64,000 nt of DNA from Methylobacterium bullatum (GCA_902712845.1 LR743504.1:3632001-3696000); one strand, 5' to 3'. Shown: positions 1-8,629, counted from the first letter of the stretch. Numbers and translations are program-made. The notes: generated by a model not told the origin, from the letters alone.

Positions 1-104
1 AACTCGGCCTGCCACGCAGCGAAGCACGCCTCCATGCCGGGCGGCACGGTGAGCTTCGTCGCGACGGCTTTCGTCGCCCCGACCTGCATCGCCCCGACGT
101 GCAT
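1..104 (-). CDS. Antibiotic biosynthesis monooxygenase-like protein, N-terminal fragment at window edge
   Basis: Only about 34 codons are visible. Reading leftwards from an ATG at 104 the peptide contains VATKLTVPPGMEACFAAW followed by QAEL, which resembles the first strand and helix of ABM-domain proteins (beta strand, then PGxExxFxxW). The remainder lies outside the window. ABM proteins are small ferredoxin-like dimeric oxygenases or stress proteins. No strong ribosome binding site precedes this ATG. The call rests on one short motif and could be wrong. Confidence 0.4.
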   Translation of the reverse strand, partial: MHVGAMQVGATKAVATKLTVPPGMEACFAAWQAE

Positions 105-236
105 CGAGCGTGACGAATCCCGGCGAGAGCCCGGAGCTTCGCCCGCATTCGGGATCTCGATGGCACCCGGTTCGTACATCGCCGATGAAGCCCTTCCGTT
201 GGCAGCTTACAGACTACGTGATCGGTGATGCCGGCC

Positions 237-255
237 TGTAGGTCGATGACCTACA
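237..255. promoter_or_regulatory. Palindromic operator candidate, copy 1
   Basis: TGTAGGTCGATGACCTACA: two perfect 8-bp arms (TGTAGGTC/GACCTACA) with a 3-bp spacer. An identical copy lies 201 bp downstream. Dyads of this size are typical targets of dimeric LuxR/NarL-type HTH proteins, and the next gene encodes one. That it is the regulator's own target is inference. Confidence 0.55.
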
Positions 256-433
256 AGAATTCGATCCTCGCGCCTCTTTAGAAGGCACATCGTCAGTTAC
301 GCCGACAGCCGTAAACAGAATGCACCGCGCCGGTTCTGATGTAATGTCGAGACGGGCCCGATCGCCGTGATGGTAAACGGCCTGCCAGCAATCGATGCCG
401 CCTTGTGATGGGTCATGACCGCATGCCGTTGAT

Positions 434-460
434 CCCCTGTAGGTCGATGACCTACAGGGG
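434..460. promoter_or_regulatory. Palindromic operator candidate, copy 2 (extended arms)
   Basis: The same 19-bp palindrome as at 237-255 lies at 438-456, here extended by CCCC and GGGG to give perfect 12-bp arms. It ends 54 bp before the ATG of the response regulator, the usual place for an operator that controls that promoter. The extended arms could also form a hairpin in the leader RNA, so an attenuator or terminator role is an alternative. Confidence 0.6.
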
Positions 461-514
461 CGGCAGGGATTTTGGGGGACACTGCCCTGGTTGGCCGGCT
501 CGCTCGGGGTAGAC

Positions 515-1168
515 ATGTCCTTCTTTCGGCTGCTGATCGTCGACGACCACCCGATCGTGCTGGCGGGCCTGAAGCTGCTGCTGCGTGGCGATGGTCGTTT
601 CGACGTGTGTGGAGAAGCCAGATCGGCGCAGGCGGCCTGCATTGAGGCCGAGCGGCTGCAGCCCGACGTCATCATCACCGATCTGATCATGGGAGACGGC
701 GACGGCCTCGCGCTGATCGAGGATCTGCGTGCCATGCTGCCGGCGGCCAGGATCGTCGTCTATTCCAGCCGCGACGAGACGGTCTGGGGGCCGCATGTGA
801 TCTATGCCGGCGCGCATGGCTATGTCGCCAAATCCGAGCCGCTCGAAACCGTCGCCGTGGCCCTCGACCGGGTGATGGCGGGCGCCATCCATGTCAGCGA
901 GCCGGTGCAGCAGCTGTTGATGGGCGATCTCGCGCGGCGACGCGACCGTCGGACGGGGATCGGCGACCTGTCCGGCCGCGAACTGCAGGTTCTACGGCTG
1001 ATCGGCAGCGGTGCGACGCTGCAATCCCTGGCCAAGGAATTGGGATTGAGCGTGAAGACGGTCGGCACCTATAGGGAGCGCCTGAAGATCAAGCTCGGGC
1101 TGGACAGCGTCAGGATGCTCGAACGCCATGCGGCGGATCACGTCGCGGGGCGTATCGACCCGTCATGA
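515..1168 (+). CDS. LuxR/NarL-family response regulator
   Basis: A 217-residue two-domain response regulator. The N-terminal receiver has the acidic pair D10-D11, the phosphoacceptor D56 (in IITDLIM) and a conserved lysine near residue 107. The C-terminal LuxR-type helix-turn-helix runs from about 150 to 205 (LSGRELQVLRLI, then LGLSVKTVGTYRERL). The ATG at 515 is preferred over the upstream TTG at 491 because it starts directly at the first receiver strand. The gene ends 13 bp before a sensor kinase gene, so the two are very probably a cognate pair in one transcript. Two 19-bp palindromes upstream suggest autoregulation. The signal is unknown. Confidence 0.9.
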   Translation: MSFFRLLIVDDHPIVLAGLKLLLRGDGRFDVCGEARSAQAACIEAERLQPDVIITDLIMGDGDGLALIEDLRAMLPAARIVVYSSRDETVWGPHVIYAGAHGYVAKSEPLETVAVALDRVMAGAIHVSEPVQQLLMGDLARRRDRRTGIGDLSGRELQVLRLIGSGATLQSLAKELGLSVKTVGTYRERLKIKLGLDSVRMLERHAADHVAGRIDPS

Positions 1169-1181
1169 AGGACAGTCCGTC

Positions 1182-2480
1182 ATGAAGAGCTGGCTGGCCC
1201 GCTGGGATGTGACCCCTGCCGAACAGGCCGGCATGACGTTCGGAGAGGTGCTGACCCTCGTCAATATCCGACGGGTCGAGATCGCCTGCATGCTGGGGCT
1301 GTTCACCAAGGCGATCGAGTTCGCCACCGGACTCAGGACCGTTCAGATCGTCGTGGAAATCGTGCTGGCGGTCGCCTTCCTCCTCGCCTCGTTGGCGTTG
1401 CGGCGCGGCGGCGGCGGCGGCCCGTGGCTGCGGCGCGGCTTCGTCGCGGTCTTTCTGGTCCTGACCCTGCTCGACACCCAAGGGGCGATCGCCGCGATGG
1501 GCGCCAAGGGACGGCTGACCAGCGGATATCCGATGATGCTCCTGTCCCTGACCCTGCTGTTCGTGCTGCCGCCCCTCGCCTTCGCGCTGGCCCTGGTCCC
1601 GCTGCTGGTGAGCTATTGCTGGATCGTGCTCGCCACGGCGACCTTTCCCGCCGAGCAGGTCGTCGCCATCGTCAATGCCGCCATCGTCTCGGTGATCGCC
1701 GTCGTGGCCGCGGCGCTGATCCATTCCGGACGGCGCAGCGATTACGAGCAGAAGCGGACGATCCGTCTCCAGAACGATCGGCTGATGGAAAGGAACAGCG
1801 AACTCGACACCCTGATGGCGATCACCGCGCATGACCTGCGCAGTCCCCTCTACGGCCTGCGCAACCTGTTCGACCTCGCCGTCCGGCGCGCGCCGCGGGA
1901 GCCGGAACTACCGCTCGTGGTACTGCGGGAGGCGAAGGCGAGCATCGACGCGATGCTCGGTCTCGCCACGCGCCTGCTCGACGCGCACGCCGCCGAGCAC
2001 CGGCCGCTCGCGCGCCTCGCCTACGAGGATGTGCGCCGGCATGTGCTGGCCGCAATCGACCGGATCCAGCCGCTCGCCCAATCCGCCGACGTCCGGATCG
2101 AGGTGGCTCTGCCGGACCGGCCGTTGATCGCCACCCTCGACGCGGGCGCCCTCTCGCAGATCCTCGACAATCTCCTCAGCAACGGCGTCCGGTTCAGCCC
2201 GGCGGGCGGCATCCTGACGATCGGCGCCGCCCGGGATGGCGGGTCCGTGGCGATCGAGGTCCGGGATCGCGGGCCGGGCATCGATCCGGCCGGGTACGAT
2301 CTCCTGTTCAAGAAATTCCATCAGGCCGCCGGGGCACGCTCCGAAGGGGCGCCGAGCACGGGCATGGGCCTGTTCATCGTCGCGACCCTCGCCGACCGCA
2401 TGGGCGCGACGGTGCGATGCGAACCCGCGACGCATGGGGGCGCGGTCTTCGTGGTGACGCTGTCTGCCGGCGGAGAATGA
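1182..2480 (+). CDS. Membrane-bound sensor histidine kinase
   Basis: A 432-residue kinase that presumably phosphorylates the regulator just upstream. The N-terminal half holds several hydrophobic segments (about residues 25-190) with no recognisable periplasmic sensor domain, so it probably senses a membrane or intramembrane signal. HisKA follows, with H217 in ITAHDLRSP. A HATPase_c domain has an N box (LDNLLSNGVRFSP), a G1 box (DRGPGID) and a G2 region (GMGLFIV). The ATG at 1182 is chosen because it follows the regulator's stop by 13 bp; an upstream in-frame ATG at 1128 lies inside the regulator. Confidence 0.88.
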   Translation: MKSWLARWDVTPAEQAGMTFGEVLTLVNIRRVEIACMLGLFTKAIEFATGLRTVQIVVEIVLAVAFLLASLALRRGGGGGPWLRRGFVAVFLVLTLLDTQGAIAAMGAKGRLTSGYPMMLLSLTLLFVLPPLAFALALVPLLVSYCWIVLATATFPAEQVVAIVNAAIVSVIAVVAAALIHSGRRSDYEQKRTIRLQNDRLMERNSELDTLMAITAHDLRSPLYGLRNLFDLAVRRAPREPELPLVVLREAKASIDAMLGLATRLLDAHAAEHRPLARLAYEDVRRHVLAAIDRIQPLAQSADVRIEVALPDRPLIATLDAGALSQILDNLLSNGVRFSPAGGILTIGAARDGGSVAIEVRDRGPGIDPAGYDLLFKKFHQAAGARSEGAPSTGMGLFIVATLADRMGATVRCEPATHGGAVFVVTLSAGGE

Positions 2481-2915
2481 GGATTGGAACGCCCGATGCG
2501 CGGTTCCAGCGTAGGGTGAAACGGGTCCGACGCGGCCACGGGGGAAGACGGGAAATCCGGACCGGGATCGCAGCACGACGGGGGCCGAAGACCGGGGAGG
2601 GGGCATCTCCGTGACGAGATGACCGGCATCGCACTGTTCAAGCTGACATCTAAAGGCTGCCAACCGGCAAACAGGACGCAGAAATAATCACCGATTCAAT
2701 CAAACGTTCCATCGAAAATATTTGTTTTGTTATATCCAGATGTCAAAGCTGCTTCCGTTTCCTACGACATACCTTATGTGAAGAGAGTCAATTCCAGCGC
2801 GTAAATTTTACCTCGTTTCGAGCCATGTTGTGACGGGGTGTCGGCGGGATGCGTTACACCCGTTCCGGCACGGCACGTTCCTCATCGCGGGAAGACCCCA
2901 GGAACCACATCGCCA
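2481..2915. other. Intergenic region with an AT-rich stretch
   Basis: 435 bases between two kinase genes with no gene that I can support. Bases 2680-2820 are markedly AT-rich relative to their surroundings, which fits a promoter region for the downstream HWE kinase. No unambiguous -35/-10 pair, terminator or repeat was recognised. Confidence 0.5.
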
Positions 2916-3917
2916 ATGAGAGCCGATCCCCCAACGTCTGCGGAATGGACCGCGCGGCATCTTCGTCTGGCTATCGATGCCGCCGGGGTCGCCCTGTGGT
3001 CGTGGAACGTCGACAACGATACGTTCACCATGGACAGGCGCGGGCACGAACTTTGGGATCTGCCTATGGCAGGAACCGTCACGTTCGAGGACCTTTCCTC
3101 GCGCATTCATCCCGCCGACAAGGACCGGGTGAGGGCGGCCTTCTCGGCCACACGCGCCATTCTGGGGCCCTACGAGACCGACTTCCGCATCACGCACGGG
3201 ACGGATATCCGCTGGGTCTCGGCACGGGGCCAGGGCGACGACGAGGGTATCGATGGGGCGGTGATGTACGGCATCTTCCTCGATGCCACCGGCCGCAAGC
3301 AGGCAGAGGAAGGCCAGGAACTGCTCGCGGGCGAGATGAGCCATCGCGTCAAGAACCTGCTGACGATCGCCACCTCCCTGACGGCCATCACCTCGCGCTC
3401 GACGACCACGACGGCCGACATGGCGCGCGAACTGACCCAGCGTTTGACGGCGCTCGGGCGGGCTCACGACCTCGTCCGGCCCCTGCCGGGGATGCAGGGA
3501 AAGGCCGCGCTCCTCGGAGACCTGCTCTCGATCCTTCTGGCACCCTACGACGACATGGGCGCCTTCAGCGGTCGCATCCGGGTCTCGGTGCCGAGGATGG
3601 GCGTGGGCGAGGCCGCGGCAACGACGCTGGCGCTCGTGGTCCATGAGTTGGCGACCAACTCGTTGAAGCACGGTGCGCTCTCCGTCCCGACCGGAACCCT
3701 GGACGTGTCATGCCCCGTCCAGGACGACCCCGTCGTGATTGCGTGGACGGAGAGAGGCGGTCCGCCGGTCACCGCCCCGACCGGTCCGGGCGGCTATGGC
3801 AGCAAGCTTCTCGATCGCGCGATGACCCAGCAGCTCGACGGTCGGATGGAGCGTATCTGGGACGAGGCCGGGATCATCGTGAACCTGACCATCAACAAGT
3901 CCCATCTTGTCCTCTAG
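2916..3917 (+). CDS. PAS-containing HWE-family sensor histidine kinase
   Basis: A 333-residue soluble kinase. A PAS fold of the PAS_3 type occupies about residues 15-130 (WSWNVDNDTFTM near its start; the WVSARGQ and MYGIFLDATGRK strands near its end). A HisKA_2/HWE dimerisation helix follows, with H143 in GEMSHRVKN. The ATPase N box is VVHELATNSLKHGAL, and GGYGSKLLDRAM is in the G2 position. HWE kinases are common in Rhizobiales and often serve light, redox or general-stress signalling. The ATG at 2916 begins just before the PAS domain; an in-frame start at 2838 would add a low-complexity leader. No partner regulator is adjacent. Confidence 0.85.
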   Translation: MRADPPTSAEWTARHLRLAIDAAGVALWSWNVDNDTFTMDRRGHELWDLPMAGTVTFEDLSSRIHPADKDRVRAAFSATRAILGPYETDFRITHGTDIRWVSARGQGDDEGIDGAVMYGIFLDATGRKQAEEGQELLAGEMSHRVKNLLTIATSLTAITSRSTTTTADMARELTQRLTALGRAHDLVRPLPGMQGKAALLGDLLSILLAPYDDMGAFSGRIRVSVPRMGVGEAAATTLALVVHELATNSLKHGALSVPTGTLDVSCPVQDDPVVIAWTERGGPPVTAPTGPGGYGSKLLDRAMTQQLDGRMERIWDEAGIIVNLTINKSHLVL

Positions 3918-3983
3918 AGCGCTCTCCGCCGAAGTGGATGCCGGTTCGGCGAAAAAGAGCGCGGCAAAACAAAGGCCTAGAGA
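3913..3983. repeat. Probable dispersed extragenic repeat
   Basis: The stretch starting CTAGAGCGCTCTCCGCCGAA and ending in AACAAAGGCCTAGAG is near-palindromic at its ends (CTAGAGCG..CCTAGAG). From memory it resembles a dispersed intergenic repeat seen in Bradyrhizobium and Methylobacterium genomes. Only one copy was noticed in this window, so the repeat status rests on recall rather than on internal evidence. Confidence 0.4.
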
Positions 3984-4170
3984 TGTGTCCCGACCCAACG
4001 TGGTCGGGCGCAGATCTAGCAGGCTGCCGAAGGAGTCCGGCGCGCGGTTCGGTTTGGAGGAGTGTCGCCGTTCTGTCGGAGATCGCCTCTTCGGAAGAGG
4101 CTCGATCCGGCAGCTTTGGCGGCGCCGCGACGCGCGGGACGCGCCTCGGCCCGGTCCGGGCCGTCCCATC

Positions 4171-4565
4171 GGCTGGATGCACGGCGACCGGCGCTACCCC
4201 GGCGAACCCCGCTTTCCCACCCTGGTCATGACGACGACCACGGTCGAGAGGCACGGAACGATGGGCGCGCAGACTCGCGACTTCATATCCTCGGCCGACC
4301 TCACCCCCGAACGCACCGCCCACGCCATCCGCAGCCATCGGGGCATCGGGGCATCGAGAGCCTGCACCGGGCCCTCGACGTCGTCTTCAAGGAAGACCCC
4401 TCCCGGTTGCGGCGCGGACACGGTGCTCACAACATGGCCCTCGTCCGACGCTTCGCCTTCGACATCGTCCGCGCGGGGCGCGGGAAACACTCCATCAAGA
4501 CGACCCGCAAAGCTGCAGGATGGCAAACTTCCGCCCTCAACGACCTCGTCGGACCCAATCGTTGA
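4171..4565 (+). pseudogene. ISAs1-family transposase, C-terminal remnant with frameshift
   Basis: Two frames together read as the C-terminus of an ISAs1-type DDE transposase. First come RRYPGEPRFP and RDFISSADLTPERTAHAIRSH, then in the next frame LHRALDVVFKEDPSRLRRGH followed by GAHNMALVRRFAFDIVRAG, ending with a TGA at 4563-4565. The frame is broken by a tandem duplication of the 8-mer CATCGGGG at 4336-4351; removing one copy restores the typical HRGIESLH join. The N-terminal two thirds of the transposase are missing. It lies immediately upstream of the tRNA-Ser island junction. Confidence 0.75.
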
Positions 4566-4723
4566 CCCGGACTCGCTGCCCTGTATGTGGGGCCGCGAAG
4601 GTTGACGCTGCCCTGCGTGCCGCCATAGACAAGGCGGCCGGATGGTCGGGTAGCGGTCCGGTAGCAACGGACGGGAAGCCCAAGCATCGGCAAAGGCAAA
4701 TTATTTAGCTTTTGCAACGTCTT

Positions 4724-4813
4724 GGAAGGGTGGCCGAGTGGTTTAAGGCAGCGGTCTTGAAAACCGCCGTGGGGGCAACTCCACCGTGGGTTCGAATCCC
4801 ACCCCTTCCGCCA
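4724..4813 (+). tRNA. tRNA-Ser (anticodon UGA)
   Basis: A complete 90-nt class II tRNA. The 7-bp acceptor stem is GGAAGGG (4724-4730) with CCCTTCC (4803-4809), then discriminator G and an encoded CCA (4811-4813). The anticodon stem is GCGGT/ACCGC with TGA at 4758-4760. A long variable arm (GTGGGGGCAACTCCAC) and the T loop (GGTTCGAATCC) follow. The long variable arm and anticodon identify serine. A tyrosine integrase starts 165 bp downstream, so the 3' end is the probable attachment site. Confidence 0.95.
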
Positions 4814-4977
4814 GATGTCAGATCTGCAAGGTCGCCCGTGGCTTTCTGGGTTGTCGAACCTGTTGATCTGACACCATATTCCGCACTGACGTGGTCGCAC
4901 GGGGGTACGCCAGGACCTCCAAGGACACATGTCGTGCTTGGGCAATCGCTTGGGCACTCTCGTGCCGGGGCCGGACC

Positions 4978-6264
4978 ATGCCCACCATCAACAAGTTGAC
5001 TGCCAAGCAGATCGCGACGCTACCCCACGGCTTGCACAGCGACGGTGGCAATCTCTACCTTTCGGTGCGTCCAGGCGGATCGCGCCAGTGGGTCATGCGC
5101 TATCGCTTCGGAGGACGTCAGCGTGAACTCGGTCTGGGAGGAGCAGGTCCTCACGCGCTTACGCTTGCTGCCGCACGGACGGCAGCGGAGAAGGTCCGCA
5201 TGCAACTCCGCCGGGGCCTCGATCCCCTGGTACAGCGCGAAGCGGAAGCCAAGATCGTACGCATTCCTACTTTCCGCGAGGCCATGGATGATTTTATCAC
5301 GCGCACCGAGGGGACTTGGAAGAACCAGAAAAGCGCTGCTCAGTGGCGGGCCAGCTTGAACTCCCATGCCGCTACTCTCATGAGTCGGCCCGTCGATCGG
5401 ATCGACACAAACGACGTCATTGCCGTTCTCGATCCGATTTGGAGCCGCCTGCCCGAGACCGCGAAGCGGGTCCGTGGACGGATCGAGGTGATTCTGTCGA
5501 TGGCCAAGACCCGCGGCTTCCGTTCCGGAGAGAATCCGGCGGCGTGGCGTGACAACCTCAAGAACGTGTTTCAGGCTAAACCGAAGCTGGTGCGTGGCCA
5601 CTTCAAAGCGATGGACCAAGACGAAATTCCGGCTTTCATGACACGACTACGGGCCATCGATGCGATGAGTGCCCTGGCTTTGGAGTGGATTATCCTGACC
5701 GCTCAACGCCCGAGCGTCGGCGTTAGCGCATACTGGTCAGAGATTGATAGGAACAGCCGTACCTGGACGATCACGGCGGAACTGATGAAGGGCAGTAAGG
5801 AAGCAGCACTCATCAACGAAGATCACATTGTGCCGCTCTGTGACCGCGCCCTCCACATTCTTGATAGGGTCGAGGCGCTCCGGATTACGAATGAGGGTGA
5901 CGAGCTTCTCTTCCCGAGCCAAAAGCTCAAGCCATTGTCTCTGACTGCGCTCGAACATTGTCGCGAGCGCATGGGCGTTCATGTGACTACCCATGGCTTC
6001 CGCGCGACCTTCCGGACTTGGGCCGGCTCTGCCACCTTTCATGAAGTGGAACTAGCAGAGAAGGCATTAGGCCATTTGGTGGGCGATGAGACCGAGCGTG
6101 CCTATAACCGTGGCCACTTGCTGGAGAAGCGGCGACGGCTGATGGCTGACTGGGCGGAACATCTAAACGGTACTCCGACCCCGAAGAAGAACCCTTTCGT
6201 CATCCAGGGTAGCGCGGTTCCGCGACAGGTGGTTGATGAGATGCGTAAGCGTTCGGCCCGATGA
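4978..6264 (+). CDS. Tyrosine-recombinase integrase (P4/tRNA-island type)
   Basis: A 428-residue phage-type integrase. The N-terminal arm-binding domain (DUF4102-like) starts at MPTINKLTAKQIATL and includes GNLYLSVRPGGSRQW. A SAM-like core-binding domain covers about residues 100-200. The catalytic domain follows: the first Arg in ILTAQRP, then HGFRATFRTWAG (H-x-x-R), ALGH, and the Tyr in ERAYNRGHLLEKRR. The usual GE after the first Arg is replaced by SVGVS, a small departure from the family. The ATG at 4978 matches the family start; an upstream GTG at 4891 would add 29 unrelated residues. Its position after a tRNA-Ser indicates that it catalyses integration and excision of the island to its right. 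Confidence 0.93.
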   Translation: MPTINKLTAKQIATLPHGLHSDGGNLYLSVRPGGSRQWVMRYRFGGRQRELGLGGAGPHALTLAAARTAAEKVRMQLRRGLDPLVQREAEAKIVRIPTFREAMDDFITRTEGTWKNQKSAAQWRASLNSHAATLMSRPVDRIDTNDVIAVLDPIWSRLPETAKRVRGRIEVILSMAKTRGFRSGENPAAWRDNLKNVFQAKPKLVRGHFKAMDQDEIPAFMTRLRAIDAMSALALEWIILTAQRPSVGVSAYWSEIDRNSRTWTITAELMKGSKEAALINEDHIVPLCDRALHILDRVEALRITNEGDELLFPSQKLKPLSLTALEHCRERMGVHVTTHGFRATFRTWAGSATFHEVELAEKALGHLVGDETERAYNRGHLLEKRRRLMADWAEHLNGTPTPKKNPFVIQGSAVPRQVVDEMRKRSAR

Positions 6265-6770
6265 GGCGGGCAAAAGCTATCTGATCAGAGGGGTTCGACG
6301 GGGTCTCACCCACCTGCGAATCGCTACCCTAAACCAATTTATATTGATCATATCTTGACAGTTACCCGAAAAAGCCTACCTTTATCAACATGGAAGTGCA
6401 TACGGTGTTGTGTCTGCTGCAGGGCAAAGCGGCTGCATAACTGGGCGTCTGAGCCGAACGGTAGGCATGGCGGCCCCTCTGAGCGACTGTTCCGGACACG
6501 ATTGCGACTACAGAATAACCCGCCTGGCAAGCAAAGAGAGAAGCGGACTGGACCCGCAATCAGGTGTGACCGGATCAATGGGTGCCCTCGCCAGGGGCAT
6601 CTGGTGGCAGGTGAGGATGAAATCGGCGGCGTGACCAAATGCCTATGTCGCGGAGCTGAGGCAATTCTACGGTGCGGTCAGGCAGGCCGCGTAATCCACC
6701 GTAGTCTGATGGCATTCACGCGACCGAAGCTCGTTCACGGGCAGCGGCAGCTCGCTATCGGACCAACAGC
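6265..6770. other. Non-coding stretch between integrase and excisionase-like gene
   Basis: No supportable gene. The plus-strand open frame here (about 6355-6816) has no domain signature, an odd cysteine-rich start, and overlaps the better HTH gene. A TTGACA at 6355-6360 with a poor TACCTT 16-17 bp downstream could be a weak sigma-70 promoter. AT content is locally higher than in the flanks, as is common in island control regions. Confidence 0.4.
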
Positions 6771-6995
6771 ATGTCTAAGAATAGTTCCGCCGACAATTCC
6801 ACAAGGACGCTCGTGACGATCAACGAGCTTGCTATGATTTTTAGTGTGTCACGATCGACTGTAAAGAAGTGGCGGGGGCGCCGAATTATCAAACCGTGCG
6901 TAGAAATCGGAGGTGTCGTTCGCTTCGATCCGGTTGATTGTAAGCGGGAGATTGCAGCCTTCAGACGTGGGAAACCTGCTGGGAGTGAAGGTTAA
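6771..6995 (+). CDS. Excisionase-like / MerR-type HTH DNA-binding protein
   Basis: A 74-residue protein with one helix-turn-helix: LVTINELAMIFSVSRSTVKKW followed by a wing with VRFDPVDCKREIAAFRRG. This is the HTH_17 pattern seen in AlpA/Xis-type recombination directionality factors. Its place 500 bp after an integrase, on the same strand, supports a role in directing excision or controlling integrase expression. The ATG at 6771 has only a weak upstream purine run. It could alternatively be a simple transcriptional regulator. Confidence 0.7.
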   Translation: MSKNSSADNSTRTLVTINELAMIFSVSRSTVKKWRGRRIIKPCVEIGGVVRFDPVDCKREIAAFRRGKPAGSEG

Positions 6996-7339
6996 TTTTG
7001 TGAATATAAGGATTTATATATCACTCCGTGAGTAGCGCTCTACCCAGTTCGCCGAAAGGCGGACTGGGTACATATCTGATTAAGGAATGAATTAGAAGGA
7101 TTTATATCGCCTGAATTGTTCTTTCTTTTGGGTATGCTTTCAATTGCGATAGCAGTCTTCCATTTCCCACGCCTTCTCAGCTATTTGGGGGCTAATTGCG
7201 CCATAAGCAGAAGTTGGCCGCCAGTCTGGAGGCGGACGTTACGCCTTCGACCTATTCTTGCCGCGGCCGCCCATTTACTCGATACCGCGAAGGCCGTCCT
7301 TCTCCGTGCCGTTTTCCTGGCTTACCGGGATAGCTCGCA
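6996..7339. other. Intergenic region with strong hairpin
   Basis: No gene supported. It holds a strong hairpin at 7041-7070 (listed separately). The near-identical AT-rich blocks containing AAGGATTTATAT flank that hairpin, at about 7008-7019 and 7097-7108. The right end faces the stop of the minus-strand amidase gene. Confidence 0.4.
7041..7070. terminator. GAAA-tetraloop hairpin, possible bidirectional terminator
   Basis: TACCCAGTTCGCC (7041-7053), loop GAAA (7054-7057), GGCGGACTGGGTA (7058-7070): a 13-bp stem with a single non-Watson-Crick pair. It lies between the convergent ends of the HTH gene (plus) and the amidase operon (minus). There is no clear U-tract, so intrinsic termination is plausible but not proven. 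Confidence 0.5.
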
Positions 7340-8596
7340 TCAGCGTTTCTGCTCACGCATCAGTGTCTCAATGAAGTGTGCGGCCTTGAGGGCTCGGGCA
7401 TCGTCGCCATGGCGTGCAATCACCTGCACACCGAGCGGCAACCCAGTTGGGGTGCTTCCCACCGGCACGGTTACGCAAGGAACACCCATCAGCGTCCAGA
7501 GCCGGTTGAAGCGGGAATCGCCCGTGCTGGCATATCCTTCCGGCGCCGGGCCGGGCGCTGAGAGCGTCAGGATCACGTCCAGGTCATGCTCGGCGAACTG
7601 ATCGGGCAATTGCCGCCGGGCGCGATCCGCCACCTTCAAGGACGCATCGTATGCCTTCGGCGACACGCCCTGCGCCTCATCGAGATGGGCTCTTAGAAGG
7701 GGGCCGAGGTTCGCGCGATGCGTGGCGTATTCCCAATTGAGCGCTTGGGCCGCTTCGAAATCCTGGATCGTACCATGAAACCCGAAGGCTTCGGCGAACA
7801 CCGCCGGCAGGACCACGTCACACACGCGGGATCCTATGGCCTCGGCGGCGGCACGCACGCGTTCGAGGGCATCCAGCGCTTCGGGCTCCGCATCAGCACA
7901 GAAATCTTGCAGGACGACACCAATCCGCGGTGTACCCGGATTGGTTGTGGGAAGGTCGATGCCGGGACGCCCTGTCATCTGCGCGAGGGCGAGGGCGGCA
8001 TCCGCGACGCCCGCCGTGAACAGGCCCAGCGTGTCGAGCGTCCAGGAAAAGCACTTCATGCCCACCGTGGGTAGGAGCCCGAAGGACGGTTTCATCCCCA
8101 CCACGCCGCAATAGGCAGCCGGCCTGATGACGGAGCCTCCGGTCTGCGTACCGAGGGCCAGCGGCAGCATCCCCGCCGACACGGCGGCGGCCGAACCCGC
8201 CGATGAACCGCCCGGCGTATGGCCGGGATGGCGCGGATTGCGGGTTTGGGTCGGGTCAAGGAAGGCGAAGGCCGTCGTGGTGGTCTTGGCCAAAGGCACA
8301 GCGCCGAGCCGCCTCAGGCGCGCCACCGCGGCTGCATCGGCGCGCGGGCGCCAGCCTTCATAGATCGGCGATCCCATCTGCGTCGGCAGGTCGGCCGTGT
8401 CGAGGATGTCCTTCACTCCCACCGCAATGCCCGCGAGGGGCCCCTGCTCCGCCACGAACGGAACGGGATTACGGCTCACCAGCGCCTGGATCTCAGGCTC
8501 GTGCTCGGCGATCGCAGCTGTGGAGAGGGTGATGGCCTCACGTGGGGTGAGCGAGCCGGCATCGATCTGCTTGCGCAGCGACAGTAGGGAAAGCAT
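7340..8596 (-). CDS. Amidase-signature family hydrolase
   Basis: A 418-residue amidase-signature enzyme, close to the usual family length. The Ser-cisSer-Lys triad is visible: Lys in VGVKDILDTAD, cis-Ser in TPGGSSAGSAAA, and the nucleophile Ser in LGTQTGGSVIRPAAYCGVVG. No signal peptide, so cytoplasmic. It lies 33 bp downstream of a second amidase gene and at the end of an ABC-importer gene set, all on the minus strand. That suggests hydrolysis of an imported amide or carbamoyl compound to release ammonia or a carboxylate. The substrate cannot be read from the sequence; family members include allophanate, indole-acetamide and aryl amide hydrolases. Confidence 0.88.
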   Translation of the reverse strand: MLSLLSLRKQIDAGSLTPREAITLSTAAIAEHEPEIQALVSRNPVPFVAEQGPLAGIAVGVKDILDTADLPTQMGSPIYEGWRPRADAAAVARLRRLGAVPLAKTTTTAFAFLDPTQTRNPRHPGHTPGGSSAGSAAAVSAGMLPLALGTQTGGSVIRPAAYCGVVGMKPSFGLLPTVGMKCFSWTLDTLGLFTAGVADAALALAQMTGRPGIDLPTTNPGTPRIGVVLQDFCADAEPEALDALERVRAAAEAIGSRVCDVVLPAVFAEAFGFHGTIQDFEAAQALNWEYATHRANLGPLLRAHLDEAQGVSPKAYDASLKVADRARRQLPDQFAEHDLDVILTLSAPGPAPEGYASTGDSRFNRLWTLMGVPCVTVPVGSTPTGLPLGVQVIARHGDDARALKAAHFIETLMREQKR

Positions 8597-8629
8597 GGGG
8601 CAGCGTCCCGATGATGGCGGCGTGCGGCT

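Larger units (their letters stand above)
105..514. other. Intergenic region carrying two copies of a 19-bp palindrome
   Basis: No convincing gene lies in these 410 bases. The region contains two identical copies of an inverted repeat (listed separately) upstream of the response regulator. It probably holds the divergent promoters of the ABM-like gene on the left and the two-component genes on the right. The short plus-strand open frame at its left end looks like a shadow of the minus-strand ABM-like gene. Confidence 0.6.

Noticed and set aside
4018..4035. AGCAGGCTGCCGAAGGAG, resembling an IS1182-type terminus
   Set aside because: Only one short partial match and no partner end or transposase found; could be chance.
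4790..4813. Possible second attachment site (repeat of the tRNA-Ser 3' end) within the window
   Set aside because: I read through the window and noticed no second copy; it may lie outside or be degenerate, so no attR is called.
6355..6816. Plus-strand open frame of 153 codons after the integrase
   Set aside because: No domain, unusual composition, overlaps the better supported HTH gene.
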